Assembly (NCBI GenBank): GCA_902781895.1
Contig: CACZLA010000023.1
Coordinates: 1-33,261, forward strand
Source of the DNA: an uncultured Lachnospiraceae bacterium
Lineage (GTDB): Bacteria > Bacillota > Clostridia > Lachnospirales > Lachnospiraceae
Direction of reading: 5' to 3'
DNA length: 33,261 bases
A model generated the notes under the pieces. It saw nothing but the letters and a program-made list of their open reading frames with translations. It was not told the DNA's origin and did no database searches. Shown one piece after another: positions 14,828-22,600 of this stretch; the first letter of the stretch is position 1; each line of letters opens with the position of its first letter. The translations under genes and the position numbers were made by a program.

Positions 14828-16036
14828 TCAAAAGAGCTCTATTACCGAATCAAATATACTGTCAGCCACATCATCCTTTGACATAAGAGGAAGCTCTTTC
14901 ATATCATCCTTTGTAATAATAGTCACTATATTTGTATCAACCTGATAGCCTGCACCCTCAGTCGTTAAACTATTTGCGCAGATCATATCGGCATTCTTTC
15001 CTGTAAGCTTCTTTCTTGAGTTTTCAACCAGATTCTCAGTTTCCATGGAAAATCCAACAATAACTGCCTTACACTCTCCCGCAGCCTTCTTTTCACCGAG
15101 AGTCTTAAGTATATCCGAAGTTCTCTTTAGAGGAATTGACATTCCTTCACCATCGCCCTTTTTGATCTTATTATCAGCCACAGTCTCCGGAGTAAAATCT
15201 GCTACCGCCGCAGACATAATGATGATATCAGCAGTATCAGCCTCTCTGACCATGGCCTCATACATATCAGCTGCCGTTGTTACATCTATCCTGTTAACAC
15301 CTATAGGTGTATCTAAGCTGACTGGACCGGAAACAAGAGTTACCTCAGCCCCCCTCATAGCCGCAACTCTGGCTATGGCATATCCCATTTTACCGGAAGA
15401 ATGATTGGTTATATATCTTACAGGATCTATAGGCTCCTGAGTAGGTCCTGCATCAACCAGAATCTTCTTACCGTTCAGGTCCTTTTCCTTGGCACAGGCA
15501 TAAAGGACGTGCTGAACCAGCACCTCCGGCTGAGGAAGCTTACCCTTTCCATCATAGCCGCATGCCAGATGACCATCATCAGGCTCTATAATAGTAAAAT
15601 CATAATCCCTGAGCTTTTTTATATTATCCTGAACAATCCTGTTCTCCAGCATGTAAACGTTCATTGATGGAGCCACAAGTATAGGACATCTTGCAGGAAG
15701 AACCGTTGTCGTAACCATATCATCAGCGATGCCATTGGCAAGCTTACCGATAACATTTGCCGTAGCAGGAGCAATAAGCACGCAGTCAGCGCTTGTTCCA
15801 AGAGAGATATGCGGAACATTTACATAGTCATCAGTATTCTCATCAAATACATCTACATATACTTTATTCTTAGTAAGAACCTGAAATGTTTCAGCCGGAA
15901 TAAACTTTGTGGCATTTTCTGTCATAACAACATGCACATCCGCATGAAGCTTAACAAGCATACTGGCAACATCCGCCATCTTATATGCAGCTATTCCACC
16001 TGTAACACTGAGCAGGATATTCTTTCCTTTTAACAT
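14828..16036 (-). CDS. coaBC: Bifunctional phosphopantothenoylcysteine decarboxylase/phosphopantothenate-cysteine ligase
   Basis: The enzyme adds cysteine to 4'-phosphopantothenate and decarboxylates the product to 4'-phosphopantetheine. The N-terminal flavoprotein (CoaC, about residues 1-180) shows TGGIAAYKMADVASML, the active-site His in VPHISLG, the PSMNVYML motif and the catalytic Cys in GHLACGYDGKGKLPQP. The C-terminal CoaB half starts at KKILVDAGPTQEPIDPVRYI and includes SSGKMGYAIA and the DNKIKK lysine. Length 402 is normal. AGGAGAGAAAAG precedes the ATG. It begins 10 nt after the panD stop, so the vitamin and coenzyme steps are in one transcript. Confidence 0.97.
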   Translation of the reverse strand: MLKGKNILLSVTGGIAAYKMADVASMLVKLHADVHVVMTENATKFIPAETFQVLTKNKVYVDVFDENTDDYVNVPHISLGTSADCVLIAPATANVIGKLANGIADDMVTTTVLPARCPILVAPSMNVYMLENRIVQDNIKKLRDYDFTIIEPDDGHLACGYDGKGKLPQPEVLVQHVLYACAKEKDLNGKKILVDAGPTQEPIDPVRYITNHSSGKMGYAIARVAAMRGAEVTLVSGPVSLDTPIGVNRIDVTTAADMYEAMVREADTADIIIMSAAVADFTPETVADNKIKKGDGEGMSIPLKRTSDILKTLGEKKAAGECKAVIVGFSMETENLVENSRKKLTGKNADMICANSLTTEGAGYQVDTNIVTIITKDDMKELPLMSKDDVADSIFDSVIELF

Positions 16037-16046
16037 CTTTTCTCTC

Positions 16047-16439
16047 CTATTTTAAATCAAAAAGCTGTCCATGCTTCTCATAGCGCGTCACTCTGACAAT
16101 ACTGTTATCCTCATCCACAAATACCACCTTCGGAGGATTCTCCTTAAACTCTTCCGGAGTCATCTGTGCATAACTCATGATAATAACCTTATCTCCTTCT
16201 GTAACAAGTCTTGCAGCTGCGCCGTTCAGACAGATAACACCCGAGCCTCTCTCTCCTGCAATAACATAAGTTTCAAGTCTGTTTCCATTATCTACATCAG
16301 CAACCTGAACCTTTTCATACTCGATTATTCCACACGCATCCATGAGATCCTCATCTACAGTGATACTTCCGACATAATCAAGCTCTGCCTGAGTTACGAC
16401 TGCTCTGTGGATTTTTGATTTTAAATATGTTCCTAACAT
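16047..16439 (-). CDS. panD: Aspartate 1-decarboxylase
   Basis: A pyruvoyl enzyme that makes beta-alanine from aspartate. The proenzyme cuts itself between Gly24 and Ser25; the sequence shows [12 protein letters not shown] with exactly this numbering when the ATG at 16439 is used ([20 protein letters not shown], 130 residues). That start has AAAGGAAT just upstream. The longer start at 16454 would shift the cleavage site and place the ribosome binding site inside the gene. Lys9, Tyr22 and the GAAARL segment are present. The gap to panC upstream is filled by a cloverleaf-like palindrome. Confidence 0.97.
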   Translation of the reverse strand: MLGTYLKSKIHRAVVTQAELDYVGSITVDEDLMDACGIIEYEKVQVADVDNGNRLETYVIAGERGSGVICLNGAAARLVTEGDKVIIMSYAQMTPEEFKENPPKVVFVDEDNSIVRVTRYEKHGQLFDLK

Positions 16440-16458
16440 TTTTATTCCTTTCATTGAA

Positions 16459-16616
16459 TACAGTTATTTAACAAAATCAGTAAACCCGCATCTTAGATGC
16501 TCCTATTTACTGATTTTGTTTAGAATAATCTGTTCCAGATTATTCCAAACATACAATTAAAGCATTTTAGAAAACAAGTTTTCAAACTGCTTTAATTATA
16601 TGTTCTCATAACTGTA
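16459..16616. repeat. Four-stem cloverleaf-like palindrome in the panC-panD gap
   Basis: An outer 9-bp stem (16459-16467 with 16608-16616) encloses three arms: a perfect 15-bp stem 16470-16484/16506-16520 with an inner GCATC/GATGC hairpin; a perfect 10-bp stem 16523-16532/16536-16545; and a stem 16548-16564/16588-16604 pairing at 16 of 17 positions, with an inner GAAAAC/GTTTTC hairpin. It nearly fills the space between the two genes. It is AT-rich and has no U-run. It could be a MITE-like insertion or a regulatory or processing RNA within the operon. Confidence 0.8.
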
Positions 16617-16620
16617 ATAG

Positions 16621-17475
16621 TTACACTGTCATCATAAAGTTGTCAATTAATCTAACTTTATTATTTATCTTCACTGCGATAGCAACAAGTACATCGCCCT
16701 TTATAATATCAATATCTTCCATAGTAAGATTGTTTACTACATTTACATATTCTACATCAGCCATAGGCTCAGTCTCAAGGAGTTCCTTCATCTTGCTTCT
16801 AACTACTGAGGCATCTCTCTCCCCACCTTCAACAAGTGTCTGGCCAAGCTTTATTGACTTACTGAGAATAAGCGCTGCCTTTCTCTCTTCATCATTCATA
16901 TATGTATTTCTTGAACTCATTGCAAGACCATCTTCTTCTCTCACGATAGGACATCCAACTATCTCAAGTGGCATGTTGAGATCAGCCACCATCCTCTTTA
17001 TTATAGCAAGCTGCTGAGCATCCTTCTGTCCGAAGTAAGCCCTGTCAGGACAAACTATGTTGAAAAGCTTTGTACATACAGTACAAACTCCACTGAAATG
17101 TACCGGTCTGGAAAGACCACACAGATAATTCTTGAGACCATTCATATCAACAAATGAAACAAATCCCTCCGGATACATCTCGCTTGGATCAGGATTAAAG
17201 ATAAGATCAGCGCCTGTTTCTTCACAGAGAGCCGTATCCCTTGCAAGATCCCTTGGGTAAGCCTCAAGATCCTCATTAGGTCCGAACTGTGTAGGATTAA
17301 CAAAAACACTTACAACAGTTCTGTCATTATTCTCCACTGACTTCTTTATCAGAGACTGGTGTCCTGCATGAAGAAATCCCATTGTCGGCACAAGACCTAC
17401 AGTCTCGCCATTTTTTCTCCACTCAGCTACCGTCTCTCGAACCTCTTTGACTGTGTGTACAACTTTTATCGCCAT
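16621..17475 (-). CDS. panC: Pantothenate synthetase (pantoate-beta-alanine ligase)
   Basis: The enzyme adenylates pantoate with ATP and joins it to beta-alanine to give pantothenate. Class I nucleotidyltransferase motifs are clear: PTMGFLHAGHQSLI (the HIGH-like region, about residues 31-44), VNPTQFGPNEDLEAYPRD, YFGQKDAQQLAII and the KMSK-like LAMSSRNTYM. Length 284 is standard. GAGAGGAAT precedes the ATG. It lies between panB and panD, with structured elements in both flanking gaps. Confidence 0.97.
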   Translation of the reverse strand: MAIKVVHTVKEVRETVAEWRKNGETVGLVPTMGFLHAGHQSLIKKSVENNDRTVVSVFVNPTQFGPNEDLEAYPRDLARDTALCEETGADLIFNPDPSEMYPEGFVSFVDMNGLKNYLCGLSRPVHFSGVCTVCTKLFNIVCPDRAYFGQKDAQQLAIIKRMVADLNMPLEIVGCPIVREEDGLAMSSRNTYMNDEERKAALILSKSIKLGQTLVEGGERDASVVRSKMKELLETEPMADVEYVNVVNNLTMEDIDIIKGDVLVAIAVKINNKVRLIDNFMMTV

Positions 17476-17552
17476 CTTATATTCCTCTCATTCTTTTTTA
17501 AGTGTTTTTAAAAATAGATATTTATAATTATTGTTATTAAATCAATAAGCGC

Positions 17553-17698
17553 AATCAGCTTGAGAATGCATTTCGAGACCATTGCGGGCCTGAGTACTTA
17601 GCGATTCACGAGTCACGCGAAGTGAGAGCTTAGTACTCCTAGGGGTGCTCCGCACTGAGGCGAGAGCCGAGTCGAGAAATGCATTACTCAAGGCTGAT
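17553..17698. repeat. Large nested palindromic element in the panB-panC gap
   Basis: The ends pair as ATCAGC-TTGAG (17555-17564) with CTCAAGGCTGAT (17687-17698, one bulge), and AATGCATTTC (17565-17574) with GAAATGCATT (17676-17685). Inside are GAGTACTTAG/CTTAGTACTC (17592-17601/17629-17638, one mismatch), TCAC/GTGA (17613-17616/17622-17625) and GTGC/GCAC (17645-17648/17652-17655). Most of the 230-nt gap between the panB stop and panC start is this structure. It is more GC-rich than its surroundings and codes for nothing I can support. Confidence 0.7.
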
Positions 17699-17705
17699 AA
17701 GCAGC

Positions 17706-18539
17706 CTATTGTTTTATAGCTTCTTTGAATACCTCCGGATCTATCGCATACGTATGCTCCTCAGCCGGATAAGTCCCCGCCTTTACCTCAGCATCATAAG
17801 CCTTCATTCCTTCTTTCATCATCTCACCCACATTAGCAAAATGCTTCACAAACTTAGGCCTATAATCACTGAACATTGCAAGCATATCAGCATATACCAG
17901 TATCTGTCCATCAGTTCCGTTACCGCCACCGATTCCGATAGTAGGAATCTCAAGCATTTCTGATACATAGGTAGCAAGATCTGCAGGGACACACTCAAGT
18001 GTGATTGCAAATGCGCCTGCTTCCTGAAGAAGCTTTGCATCTCTGATAAGCTTCTTTGCTGAAGCTATATCTCTTCCCTGAGCCTTGTATCCGCCCATTG
18101 CATTTATTGACTGTGGGGTAAGACCGATATGTCCCATAACAGGGATGCTTGCCTTTACGATAGCCTCAACCTGAGGGATGATCTCCTCACCACCTTCAAG
18201 CTTTATGGCACCTGCACGTCCTTCCTTCATAAGTCTTCCGGCATTTACTACTGCATCATAAACGCTTGCCTGATAAGACATGAAAGGCATATCTATTACT
18301 ACGAGAGCATTCTTTGCACCTCTTGCAACTGCTGCTCCGTGATGTATCATATCTTCCATTGTAACTGAAACAGTATCCGGATAACCCAGCATAACATTTC
18401 CAAGGGAATCTCCAACAAGGATTCCATTTATTCCTGCTTCATCTACAAGTTTAGCTGTAGAATAATCATATGCTGTGAGCATTGATATCTTCTCGCCCTT
18501 TTTCTTCATTTCCTTGAAAGTAACACTTGTATTCTTCAT
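17706..18539 (-). CDS. panB: 3-methyl-2-oxobutanoate hydroxymethyltransferase (ketopantoate hydroxymethyltransferase)
   Basis: The enzyme transfers a hydroxymethyl group from methylene-tetrahydrofolate to alpha-ketoisovalerate, giving ketopantoate. A TIM barrel with the family motifs: [30 protein letters not shown] (metal and substrate site), [26 protein letters not shown] and [21 protein letters not shown]. The start is the ATG at 18539 ([13 protein letters not shown], 277 residues), because GAGGAGG lies 8 nt upstream; the longer start at 18560 would absorb that site. A degenerate copy of the 28-bp repeat lies just before the ribosome binding site. Confidence 0.97.
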   Translation of the reverse strand: MKNTSVTFKEMKKKGEKISMLTAYDYSTAKLVDEAGINGILVGDSLGNVMLGYPDTVSVTMEDMIHHGAAVARGAKNALVVIDMPFMSYQASVYDAVVNAGRLMKEGRAGAIKLEGGEEIIPQVEAIVKASIPVMGHIGLTPQSINAMGGYKAQGRDIASAKKLIRDAKLLQEAGAFAITLECVPADLATYVSEMLEIPTIGIGGGNGTDGQILVYADMLAMFSDYRPKFVKHFANVGEMMKEGMKAYDAEVKAGTYPAEEHTYAIDPEVFKEAIKQ

Positions 18540-18560
18540 GATATATTCCTCCTCTATCAT

Positions 18561-18589
18561 AAGATTCTTAGCTTTGCCTAGAACAACAT
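18561..18589. repeat. Dispersed 28-bp repeat, degenerate copy 3 (DUF2520-panB gap)
   Basis: AAGATTCTTAGCTTTGCC and the following AGAACAACA match copies 1 and 2 at about 22 of 28 positions. It ends 6 nt before the GAGGAGG ribosome binding site of panB and fills most of the short gap from the upstream stop at 18600. Confidence 0.65.
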
Positions 18590-18599
18590 AACCTTATTG

Positions 18600-19448
18600 T
18601 CATTCTACTGCCATTAGCAAATCTTTCATCTCTCCATAATCTCTCTCAGGATTCTTTTTCTCAGCCAGACTGAGAACCTCCTTCGAAGCTGCTATATAAA
18701 GTTCCTTTTTATTACCGTCCAGTACATCCAGATGACCGCTTACAGTACTGATGTCATTTCTCTCCAGAGGACCTGTCAGCTGATTTACAGGACCATTTTC
18801 ATATGCACCGATGGCATTGTCTCTGAAAAGCGGTCCAAGTGCAGTCACAGCAGACTCATCATCAAAACCACACTCTTTAAGGAGTTCTATTCCGGCTCCG
18901 AACAGTCCACAAACCAGGTTGCTGACATAAACAGACGCAGCGTGATACTTCATCTTGGAATCAGGACTTGTGACACCTACTTTAAGACCTGTATCTCTGA
19001 AAAGCACGACTATTTCGTCAAGATGTTCAGGACTTCCTTCAATTGTAATAAAAGCATTGGAAAAATTTTTATAGGATTTATGCTTATCTGATATAGCATA
19101 AATAGGATGGATTGAATAACCATAAACCTGACAAGTATTACAGTTAAAAACCAAAGATGATGTCGCACCACTGGTGTGGCAGACGATCTTACCGGCCAGC
19201 TCGGGAAGCATACTTATCGATTCAAAAACCGAAGAGATTGCATTATCGCTAACCGTTAGAATAACAGCATCACTATTTTTAATAAGCTCTCTGACATCTT
19301 CGTAGTAATTAGTATCGGTAAACTTTGCCGCTTCCATCGCATGTTCGGGGGTTCTGCTGAAATAACCCGTTACCATGCATCCGTGCTCCGTAAGGTATTT
19401 ACCCATGGTAAATCCCACACGACCGGCTCCAATAAATCCAATCTTCAT
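18600..19448 (-). CDS. Rossmann-fold and DUF2520 dehydrogenase, probable PanG-type ketopantoate reductase
   Basis: The protein starts at the ATG at 19448 (MKIGFIGAGRVGFTMGKYL, 282 residues), 7 nt after GGAGG. GFIGAGRVG is an NAD(P)-binding glycine motif. The second half (from about residue 130, including SIHPIYAISDKHKSYKNF, KMKYHAASVYVSNLVCGL and GPLERND) is DUF2520, a helical domain of the 6-phosphogluconate dehydrogenase type. It is the first gene of the operon with panB, panC and panD, and neither panE nor ilvC is in the window, so it is well placed to reduce ketopantoate to pantoate. PanG of Francisella and Enterococcus is, as I recall, of this kind. Function is inferred from context, fold is seen in sequence. 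Confidence 0.8.
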   Translation of the reverse strand: MKIGFIGAGRVGFTMGKYLTEHGCMVTGYFSRTPEHAMEAAKFTDTNYYEDVRELIKNSDAVILTVSDNAISSVFESISMLPELAGKIVCHTSGATSSLVFNCNTCQVYGYSIHPIYAISDKHKSYKNFSNAFITIEGSPEHLDEIVVLFRDTGLKVGVTSPDSKMKYHAASVYVSNLVCGLFGAGIELLKECGFDDESAVTALGPLFRDNAIGAYENGPVNQLTGPLERNDISTVSGHLDVLDGNKKELYIAASKEVLSLAEKKNPERDYGEMKDLLMAVE

Positions 19449-19522
19449 ACTATCACCTCCATTCTTACTATAGTAAGTAATACAAGGCGATGCTGAAAAT
19501 ATCATCTTATGAAATGTGATAC

Positions 19523-19580
19523 TTCATCAAGGTATAGTTTCTTACGAATACCATCCTGGAGCAAATCTCCGAGATGAAGT
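19523..19580 (-). other. Structured leader of the pantothenate operon
   Basis: Two stems lie in the leader: GGTAT/ATACC (about 19541-19562) and GGAG/CTCC (about 19559-19572). They are enclosed by ATACTTCATC and GATGAAGTAT (about 19530-19539 and 19573-19582). The outer right arm overlaps the minus-10 box, so as RNA only the inner parts are certain; as DNA the inverted repeat could be an operator. No U-run follows. I do not match it to a riboswitch that I know. Confidence 0.45.
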
Positions 19581-19606
19581 ATACTTTATAATTATTTAAA
19601 TGTAAA
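19578..19606 (-). promoter_or_regulatory. Promoter of the pantothenate/CoA operon
   Basis: On the minus strand TTTACA (19606-19601), a 17-nt spacer and TATACT (19583-19578), five of six matches in each box. The start would be near 19571, giving a leader of about 120 nt before the DUF2520 gene. It separates this operon from the kinase gene ending at 19641. Confidence 0.75.
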
Positions 19607-19640
19607 GTGAATTATTTTTAATATTTTACGTTTTTAAAGA

Positions 19641-22600
19641 TCAGCTCTTCAGGCTGATATATGTGGTAAGCAGATCGTTTATTTCGATAAAATCACCCTT
19701 TTCTATGCTGGCTCCGAGAACACTTATAAATTCTGTATCATCTGCTCCGTACTTCTTATCGGAAATATCAGCAAAGATAAGCTTTATAGCTTCCAAATCC
19801 TCGTTATATGTCAGATCCTTCATTTCCTCAAGTTTATTTATTTCAACAATGAATGTTTCAGAATCAATACCTTCGACAGTTTCATCCATTTCACTGTTTT
19901 CTTCCGGAACAATGCTTTCCTCAGCTGCAGGTTTTTCCTCAGAATAAACCTCATGCTTTTCTGCATATTCCACATCGGATATTCCGTCAATGGAGTCAAC
20001 AAATTGCAGATATTCTTCTATCGTCTCATTAATAACTGTAAGACAGTCATAAACGAGAGACACATTATCTCTTACATATCCTTTATTACCAAGACTTATT
20101 GCATTTTCAATTCTCAGGACTATTTCGGAAGCTTCCATAGCTCCTATATTCTGACAGCCGTTTCTTAAGCTGTGAATCTTATTTCTAAAGCCTCTGTAAT
20201 CACCATCCAGCTTCTCCTTAAGCTCATCAACCACATCCTTGTTCTGGCTGTAGAAGGAAGAAAGAATCCTGTTATAAACATTAATATTACCGCCAATCTT
20301 TTCAAGTATACCCGGGATATCAAAATAATGCTCCAGTTTTTTAAGACCATCGATATATCTGGATTCCGTCAGATACTCGGTTACATCGTTTGACTTATAC
20401 TTGATCTTCTCTGATGCAACAAACCTGCTGACAACACTGGCAAGCACGGTAATATCAAATGGCTTGAGAATAACGTCCGAGAATCCCTCATCAATAAGCT
20501 CCTGTCTGTTCTTTCCGATAACATCCTCGGACATAGCAATAACAGGAACAGTCTGATAAGACTCTCCCGACAAACTTCTGATTTCTTTCAGGGCATCAAT
20601 ACCATTCATTACAGGCATGGCAATATCCATCATAACCAGATCATAATCAGCATTCATAACCATATCGATGGCATTCAGACCACTTGATGCAGTGTCACAT
20701 TTGATTTCCATTTTGCTGACAACATCTGCTGATACATTTCTGCTTATTTCAACATCATCAACTACAAGTATTCTCGCATCAGGAGCCCACATACGTTCTG
20801 CCTCTTCACGAGATACTCTTTCTATCGTATTATCATTTAATGGTATAGCGGAACCATTTGCATTAACAACCTTCTGCTTAAGTGAAAATGTAAACGCCGA
20901 ACCAGCGCCATACTTACTCTCAGCCTCTATCTCGCCCTCCATAAGCTCAGCCAGCTTCTTGGCTATAGAAAGACTTATTCCGTTTCCTGTTGATTCGGAT
21001 GTCTTCTTTGATTCATCTACATAATAGATCTCAAAAATATGCTCAAGACGATCCTCACTTATTCCGGTACCTGTATCGGAAACACTGAACACCAGTTTCT
21101 TCGCTTCGTTTTCCGGTTTTTCCGAGGTTGAATATTCATAATAATCAACAGCAAGTGTTATGGAGCCTTCTTTTGTATACTTTATGGCATTCCCAAGAAG
21201 AATATCCAGGACATTCTTGATCTTATCAAAATCACCAACCAGAATATCGGGAATATTTTCACCAAGATCCACGAGGAAAGTTACAGGCTTGCCTTCCAGT
21301 CTGTTTATCATACTGTCAGATATATCACACATAAGAGTCGTAACAGAATACGGCTCATTAACAACTTCTTCGGCCCCGGACTCAAGTCTGGCCAGAAGAA
21401 TGGTCTCATCAACCTTTCCCAGCAGCTCATTACCGGTTTCTACTATATCTCTGAGATCCTTTTGAGAGTCTTCATCACCTACACCCTCTCTGATAAGATT
21501 TCCGGCAGAGCTGATCATGGCATTAAGAGGAAGCTTTATCTCGTTACTCATATTGGCAAGGTAGTCATTTTTAGCCGAGTTGACCTTAACAGCTTTTTCG
21601 TGCTTTTTAACAAGAGATTCAATCTCTTCGTTTCTTTTAATACTCTTTGACCACATTCTGAAAATAATGATGGCTATCGAAAGCATAAGGCATATAAGCG
21701 CAACAACAAGACCGATCTTTACACTTCGCTTTTCAAAGAATCCATATTCCTTATTGATAATAAATGACAGCTTATTCTGACTCTGAACACCGTCACCATT
21801 ACTTGCGCTGACCTCAAAGCTGTAGCTTCCGCCCTCCAGGTTTGTATAAACAGCCTGAAGATTCTCATTTCCGGAAAGACTCTGAGCTTCTTTATCAAAT
21901 CCTACCAACTGATAGACAACCGATATATTCTCGCGGTTAGAATAACTGAGAACAGCAAAGGATATCTCTATTCTCTGAGCCTTATTCGGAATATTTAGTT
22001 CTCCGCCCATCTGATCGAAATAGTATTTTTTTCCGTCTACATCAACCTCTGAAACTGTTATTTTCGGAGATTCATAGTTTTTTTCTATATTATTCGAGTC
22101 AAATGTATAAACACCCGTATCAGTACATAAGTAAACTATTCCGGTACGGACACAGCTATTTGAATTTATGGTTACCATTCCGTCTATACCGTCACCGGAA
22201 GAATAATACCTGTCCTTAAGAGGCGCCGTTCCCAGAAGCTCACTTTCATTCGATATAAGAAGGCCCTTTGAACCTACTATATAGGTTTTTTCGTCTTCCA
22301 TAAGAATACTGTAAATATTATTGGAGAAATCAATATTACTGATAGATCTGAAGGTTCCATCATAATATGACATACCATTATTTGTTCCGATCCATAATCC
22401 ATCAGTTCCACCTGTGATACATGAGATTACATTTGAATTGAGTCCGTCATCCTCTGTATAATTCCGGATATTATTCCCATCGATAATGTATAAGCCTCCA
22501 CCATCAGAACCGGCATAAAGCTTACCTTCCGCATCCTCATATAGGGAAATGATATTTGTATAATCAAGCCCATTATCATAATTATACTCTTTAACAACTC

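Noticed and set aside
16459-17698. CRISPR-like array suggested by repeated palindromes in the pan gaps
   Set aside because: Stems differ in sequence from one another and have no regular repeat-spacer spacing.
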